A stretch of DNA of 64,000 nt from an uncultured Sulfurovum sp. (GTDB lineage: Bacteria > Campylobacterota > Campylobacteria > Campylobacterales > Sulfurovaceae), in NCBI GenBank assembly GCA_902727855.1, contig CACVAS010000105.1:39157-103156 (forward strand). Reading direction: 5' to 3'. Positions within the stretch are counted from its first letter, which is position 1, and each line of letters opens with the position of its first letter. This document shows, piece by piece, positions 59,256-64,000 of the stretch. A program made the translations under genes and the position numbers. The notes below the pieces were generated by a model. The model was not told the origin of the DNA. It saw only the letters and a list, made by a program, of their open reading frames with translations, and did no database searches.

Positions 59256-59939
59256 ATTATTATTAAAATACTTATTATAGAAGACGACCCAGAATTGGCC
59301 CTTATCTTAAGTGATTATCTCACAAAATATGACATGGAGGTGGTATGTGCTGAAGACCCGTATATGGGTCTTTCTCTACTTACACAACATACATTTGATT
59401 TAATTATTTTAGATCTTACCTTGCCAGGTATGGATGGACTAGAGGTTGTACCAAAAATACGTGAACTTTCAAATATTCCTATTATTATCTCCTCTGCACG
59501 TGATGATATAACAGATAAAGTCATAGGCATGGAAAGAGGGGCAGATGATTATATGCCTAAACCTTATGACCCCAGAGAGCTTGTAACACGTATTAAGACT
59601 ATTTTACGTCGTACACATCAAGTGGATGATGTAAAAGAAGAAAAAATCTTATTTGAACTAAATGCAAATGCACGTGAAATATACTTTAAAGGTGTAGCTT
59701 TAGAACTTACAGCAGCTGAGTATGATATATTGGGTATGTTGTTGCATCATAGAAATGCCTCTGTATCTAGAGAACAACTACTCTACGAGTCTGAACATAT
59801 TGCAGATGACTCATCGATTAAAAACATAGATGTGATTATCTCTAGAATACGTCAAAAGATTTCAAAAATTGATTCTGATAATATTTATATTAAACCCATT
59901 CGCGGGGTAGGGTATCTTTTAAGTGATCATATTAAGTAA
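59256..59939 (+). CDS. OmpR/PhoB-family response regulator (ArsR-like of Campylobacterota)
   Basis: Frame extends upstream of the ORF track start: IIIKILIIEDDPELALILSDYL...LIILDLTLPGMDGLE...RGADDYMPKPYDPRELVTRI. No ATG; probable ATT or TTG start. Confidence 0.88.
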   Translation: MIIKILIIEDDPELALILSDYLTKYDMEVVCAEDPYMGLSLLTQHTFDLIILDLTLPGMDGLEVVPKIRELSNIPIIISSARDDITDKVIGMERGADDYMPKPYDPRELVTRIKTILRRTHQVDDVKEEKILFELNANAREIYFKGVALELTAAEYDILGMLLHHRNASVSREQLLYESEHIADDSSIKNIDVIISRIRQKISKIDSDNIYIKPIRGVGYLLSDHIK

Positions 59940-61185
59940 ATTTTCTCATTTTATGAAAAACCTCTCTGTGAGTACTTTTATTCACATACTTTTTTCTGTG
60001 GCTATTGCCATACTTATTGCTACATTTTTACTCTTTCTCTCTTGGGACAGAGATCGTCAGAAAATAGAAGAGTTTAAGCGTTATCAGCTTATATCTATTA
60101 CCTTTCTATCACATTTACAAGAAGACCCTACAGAAGAAAAGCGACAAGCACTCTATGAAGATTTACGCGTATTGCCATTGTCAAAAACAGAAGTTAAAAG
60201 TCTCAAAAAAGAGATAGAAAATATTGGTAATACGGTATTTTCAGGTGGATCGGCTAAAGGACAAGTGCGTGTATTTGACTTACGTAATGTACGTTACATC
60301 TATGTACAAAGAATGGGTCACAACTTAATGTTTAAGGACAATAAAAAGAAGAGTTTTAATTTTGAATACGCTGTGGCGTTAGGACTATTTCTGATTGGAC
60401 TATTGCTTTTACTTTATTTGGCAGTACTTAAAAAGTTGTCACCACTTAAAAAACTCCATAAAGAGATAGAAGCATTTGCAGATGGAAAAGTAAATACAAG
60501 AATATCTTATGTTTATGATGATGAAATAGGAAAAATTGCAAAAAGTTTTGATGATGCTATTGTGCATATCCAGGAGTTATCAGCATCTAAAAACCTTTTT
60601 ATGCGTAACTTGATGCATGAACTTAAGACTCCTATTACTAAAGGTCGTATTGTCGTTGAGATGCTAGAGGATGCATCTACAAAAAAGGTATTGATACGTG
60701 CATTTGAAAGGATGAATGAACTCATATCTGAACTTGCAGAACTTGAGCGTGTGACAACCAAAAGCTTTGAACCTAAATTTGAAAAAATAATGTTAAGTCA
60801 TTTAGTAAAAAGTAGTCAAGAGCTACTTATGTCACAAAAGTCTTGTTTAAAAATTGACATCGAAGATATGGCAATGGTAACTGATAAAAAGTTAATGACT
60901 TTAGTCATTAAAAATCTCTTAGACAACGGCATAAAGTATGGTGCAGATGCTTGTGTGATGTTACAAACAAATGATGGTCAGATTGAAGTAGTGTCCCAAG
61001 GTCAGCCTTTAAAATATCCTTTAGCATACTACACGGAACCTTTTTCACAAGCAGAAAAAAGAAGTTCTGGCTTTGGTTTAGGACTCTACATTGTCCATAG
61101 TATATTGGAACGTTTAGGTTGTAAGTTAGGGTATAGGCATGAAGAGGGAAAAAATATTTTTATGGTTTTTCCCAAAAAGGCATAG
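59923..61185 (+). CDS. Sensor histidine kinase (ArsS-like)
   Basis: Two TM segments, HAMP, RNLMHELKTPITKGRIVVEML H-box, NLLDNGIKYG N-box, GFGLGLYIVHSI G-box. Start probably MKNLSVSTF. Confidence 0.92.
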   Translation: MIILSKFSHFMKNLSVSTFIHILFSVAIAILIATFLLFLSWDRDRQKIEEFKRYQLISITFLSHLQEDPTEEKRQALYEDLRVLPLSKTEVKSLKKEIENIGNTVFSGGSAKGQVRVFDLRNVRYIYVQRMGHNLMFKDNKKKSFNFEYAVALGLFLIGLLLLLYLAVLKKLSPLKKLHKEIEAFADGKVNTRISYVYDDEIGKIAKSFDDAIVHIQELSASKNLFMRNLMHELKTPITKGRIVVEMLEDASTKKVLIRAFERMNELISELAELERVTTKSFEPKFEKIMLSHLVKSSQELLMSQKSCLKIDIEDMAMVTDKKLMTLVIKNLLDNGIKYGADACVMLQTNDGQIEVVSQGQPLKYPLAYYTEPFSQAEKRSSGFGLGLYIVHSILERLGCKLGYRHEEGKNIFMVFPKKA

Positions 61186-61204
61186 GTTTAAAAGAGCATA
61201 AACC

Positions 61205-62509
61205 TTATTTTTTTAATGACTCAGCAATAAGCTCTAAAGGGTTCTTAAAGACAGTCTCTACTTCTGCGTTATTTAGTGCTTCAGAGAGCTGTACACGACA
61301 TGCCGAACACTCTGCACTGACATAGTGTGCCTTGGTCTCTTTAATCATGGCTGCCTTTGGTTTCCCCGCTGCCTCAGCAAAGTGAAACTTCTCAGTTTGC
61401 ATGGTTACCCCTCCAAATCCACAACATCTATTTGGATCACTCATCTCAACCATAGGGTAGTTAGGAGAGAGTAAATTACGAGGCTGTTCATAAATACCTT
61501 GTACTTTTCTAGCATGACATGGGTCATGGTAGGTCACAGCTTTATCAGACATGGTACCTTTTTCTGTGAGTATTTTTTGTAACTTAGTGTTGTCATCTAG
61601 CCATGCAGTAGCCATATGAATTTTTTCTGCAACTTTTTTTGCACGTGCTTCCCATTCTGGCATGTCATGGTTTTTAAAGAAGACTTGCCAGTCATGTTTT
61701 ATCATCGCCGAACAGGTAGCTTCTGGTATGAGCATTGCGTCACATTCATCCATGAAACTCTCAAAGTACTCTATGTTGGTCTTAGTCATACGCTCTACAG
61801 AGTCTACTGCCCCAGTAAAGTATGCAGGGGCACCACAACACTGTTGTTTTTTAGGTATAAATATATCAATGTTAAGTTCTTTTAAAATCTCCACTAGAGA
61901 GTCACCTATACCTACATAGTTGTAGTTGGCTAAACACCCAATAAACAGTGCGACACGTTGGTTTTTTTCTTCTTGTTTAGGTGCAGGTATCTCTTCAGGG
62001 TAGCTGTTTAAAAAGCTCACTTTAGAAAGTGAAGGGATAAGTCTTCCTTTCTTAACCATAGGCATTCTAAAACGTGCTAGCAGACCACCTTTATTTTCAT
62101 CTACTTTAAATGCACACGTTTTAAACATAAACCCAAACTTCATGACTATGTCCATGACTTTACGGTGTTCAAGTAGGTAAAAAGCAATACGTTTAAACCA
62201 TGCTATACCAAATTTATCCGCAATATCTGCACGTACTTCTTCTATAATCATGTCTGTGGCAAGAGAGTTGGGACAAACGTCTACACAGTTGGTACATAAA
62301 AAACAAGACTCAAAGATATCTTTAGCATTTTTATCGAGTTCAAGGTGCCCTTGCTGGTAGGCACCTAGTAAATCTATGAACCCACGAGGAGAAGTGGTCT
62401 CATCTGGGTTTACTTGGTGTATGGTACATACAGGGATACATTTTCCACACTTAATACAGTCATTACTGGTTTCACTAAAGTTGAAAATGTCTTCTAGTCT
62501 TTTGCTCAT
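61205..62509 (-). CDS. (Fe-S)-binding protein, glycolate oxidase iron-sulfur-subunit-like (CCG domains)
   Basis: CIKCGKCIPVCTIHQ...CFLCTNCVDVCPN...CCGAPAYFTGAVD...YHDPCHARKVQGIYEQPRNLL...CCGFGGV. Confidence 0.92.
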   Translation of the reverse strand: MSKRLEDIFNFSETSNDCIKCGKCIPVCTIHQVNPDETTSPRGFIDLLGAYQQGHLELDKNAKDIFESCFLCTNCVDVCPNSLATDMIIEEVRADIADKFGIAWFKRIAFYLLEHRKVMDIVMKFGFMFKTCAFKVDENKGGLLARFRMPMVKKGRLIPSLSKVSFLNSYPEEIPAPKQEEKNQRVALFIGCLANYNYVGIGDSLVEILKELNIDIFIPKKQQCCGAPAYFTGAVDSVERMTKTNIEYFESFMDECDAMLIPEATCSAMIKHDWQVFFKNHDMPEWEARAKKVAEKIHMATAWLDDNTKLQKILTEKGTMSDKAVTYHDPCHARKVQGIYEQPRNLLSPNYPMVEMSDPNRCCGFGGVTMQTEKFHFAEAAGKPKAAMIKETKAHYVSAECSACRVQLSEALNNAEVETVFKNPLELIAESLKK

Positions 62510-62590
62510 GTTACCTTCTCAAAGTCTTGTTCCCATGTGCTGAAGGGAAACTACGTTATTTACTCTTTATAGCTAGTCTTACTAAAAATG

Positions 62591-63523
62591 TCAATGCTTC
62601 TCATTTCGTTTTTGGTCTAGCCATACCATAATCCCTTTTTGGGCATGGAGTCTATTTTCTGCTTCAGTGAAGACAACCTCTTCATGTCTTTCAAATGTCT
62701 CTTCGCTGACTTCGTATCCTCTATAAGCTGGTAGACAGTGTAGAAAAATAGCATCAGGTTTTGCAAGGTCCATCAAATCTTCATTGACGATGTATCCGTC
62801 AAATACTTTGAGGCGTGCTTCTTTTTCTTCTTCTTGTCCCATAGATATCCAAGTATCTGTAGTCACTACATCACACCCGTTGACTGCTACTTTTGGGTCA
62901 TTTCCAAAGGAGAGTGTTGCACCTGAACTTTTTGCTATCTCTAGTGCTTCAGTCACAATAGTCTCATCACACTCATAGCCTACAGGGGTAGCCACTCTGA
63001 GTTCAAACCCAAGTTTAGCTGCAAGCATGAGCCATGAGTGTGCCATGTTGTTACCATCACCCACATAGGCAACGACTTGGTTTTTTTCTTTACCAAACTC
63101 TATCATGGTAAGGTAGTCTGTCATGAGTTGCACAGGATGATACATGTCTGTAAGACCATTAATCACAGGGACTTTAGAGTACTTAGCAAATTCTTCGAGC
63201 TTAGACTGTTCAAAGGTACGAATCATCACCATGTCTACCATACGGCTAATGACACGAGAAGTGTCTTTCATAGGCTCACCACGTCCTAGCTGTATGTCAT
63301 TACTTGAGAGGAATAAGCCTACACCACCAAGCTGGTAAATACCTGTCTCAAAGCTCACACGTGTACGTGTAGAAGACTTTTCAAATATCATACCAAGTGT
63401 TTGGTGTTCCATGTAGGGTACAAACTGACGTTGTTTGGTTTGTGCCTTTATCTTCTGTGCCAGTGTTATCATCTCTAAAAGTTCTTCTTTGCTAAAGTCT
63501 TTGAGTGTTAAAAAGTGTCTCAT
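62591..63523 (-). CDS. argF: Ornithine carbamoyltransferase
   Basis: [15 protein letters not shown]...[21 protein letters not shown]...[20 protein letters not shown]...[13 protein letters not shown]. Confidence 0.96.
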   Translation of the reverse strand: MRHFLTLKDFSKEELLEMITLAQKIKAQTKQRQFVPYMEHQTLGMIFEKSSTRTRVSFETGIYQLGGVGLFLSSNDIQLGRGEPMKDTSRVISRMVDMVMIRTFEQSKLEEFAKYSKVPVINGLTDMYHPVQLMTDYLTMIEFGKEKNQVVAYVGDGNNMAHSWLMLAAKLGFELRVATPVGYECDETIVTEALEIAKSSGATLSFGNDPKVAVNGCDVVTTDTWISMGQEEEKEARLKVFDGYIVNEDLMDLAKPDAIFLHCLPAYRGYEVSEETFERHEEVVFTEAENRLHAQKGIMVWLDQKRNEKH

Positions 63524-63974
63524 AGGACGCTCCTTGATACATTTAAGTATATAATGTAAAAATTAAAAGAGATTATTCTACCATAATTGGGGTTATTTTG
63601 TTCTGTGAAGCCGATTTTGATTACAGGTTAATAATCATTTCTGTTGATATTTCTATATTTTTTTTCTCTTCTTTAAGTATTACAATGTACCCGTCCTCTG
63701 TTCTTATGGTATTTCTATCAATGTCTCTTTTCATCTATTAAAAGTATTTTATATTTCTCTCCAAGTTCAGAAGTAATTTTGCTGTAAGAGGTTTGTGATG
63801 TGATAATAGTTATATTATAGTGTGTCATGTTTATCTTCTTTTCCATTCTTGTATGACGTTAAATAAAACAATCATAATAGAATCCTCTGATTAACCTCGA
63901 ATAATGCATTTAAAACCGATATTTAGCTAAAATAGAACTATTAAGAGCAACAAATATCTATCAAGGGAAAGTTC

Positions 63975-64000
63975 TATGCAACTAAGTTTCTTCGACCACG
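63975..64000 (+). CDS. 5' end of a truncated CDS (MQLSFFDH...)
   Basis: ATG after a purine-rich stretch (AAGGGAAAGTTCT). Only 8 codons visible. Confidence 0.4.

Noticed and set aside
63600-63830. Possible degraded gene between argF and the window end
   Set aside because: Reverse strand gives only short overlapping fragments (MTHYNITIITSQTSYSKITSELGEKYKILLIDEKRH; MKRDIDRNTIRTEDGYIVILKEEKKNIEISTEMIINL). Too short to assign.

Overview
This is an AT-rich, mostly housekeeping chromosomal segment. The gene content and the tmRNA tag peptide (ANNTDYRPAYAVA) suggest a Sulfurovum/Sulfurimonas-like Campylobacterota genome. Core genes include argJ, rpmB, rpe, trpF, ppk1, uvrB, priA, ispG, dnaB, aguA/aguB, alr, ssrA, lgt, trpA, panB, ruvB and argF. 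The most interesting part is a ~6.7 kb accessory cassette at ~30.2-36.9 kb. It encodes a small membrane protein, a TIR protein with a VMAP-C-like C-terminus, a MoxR-like AAA+ ATPase, a SAV_2336/vWA-like protein fused to a formylglycine-generating-enzyme (FGE/C-type-lectin fold) domain, and a second stand-alone FGE-fold protein. The 3' ends of both FGE genes form a near-identical repeat block containing a 72-bp core with 22 differences. Of these, 21 fall at codon positions 1/2, every differing site is compatible with an adenine in a common template, and the flanks are almost invariant. A TTCG-loop hairpin starts at each stop codon. This looks like variable regions of a diversity-generating retroelement (DGR) acting on a conflict/immune-type sensor. 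I see no reverse transcriptase or template repeat in the window, so it would have to act in trans or be a relic. The cassette is bounded by a 28-bp direct repeat of the 3' end of a NUDIX gene, which suggests insertion there. Other accessory features are an RHS polymorphic-toxin-like locus bracketed by two HepT/MntA modules, a degenerate integrase/toxin-antitoxin island at ssrA, an IS481-like element with a 14-bp target duplication, and three families of palindromic REP-like repeats, two of which have entered coding sequences (priA and an acyl-CoA dehydratase activase gene).
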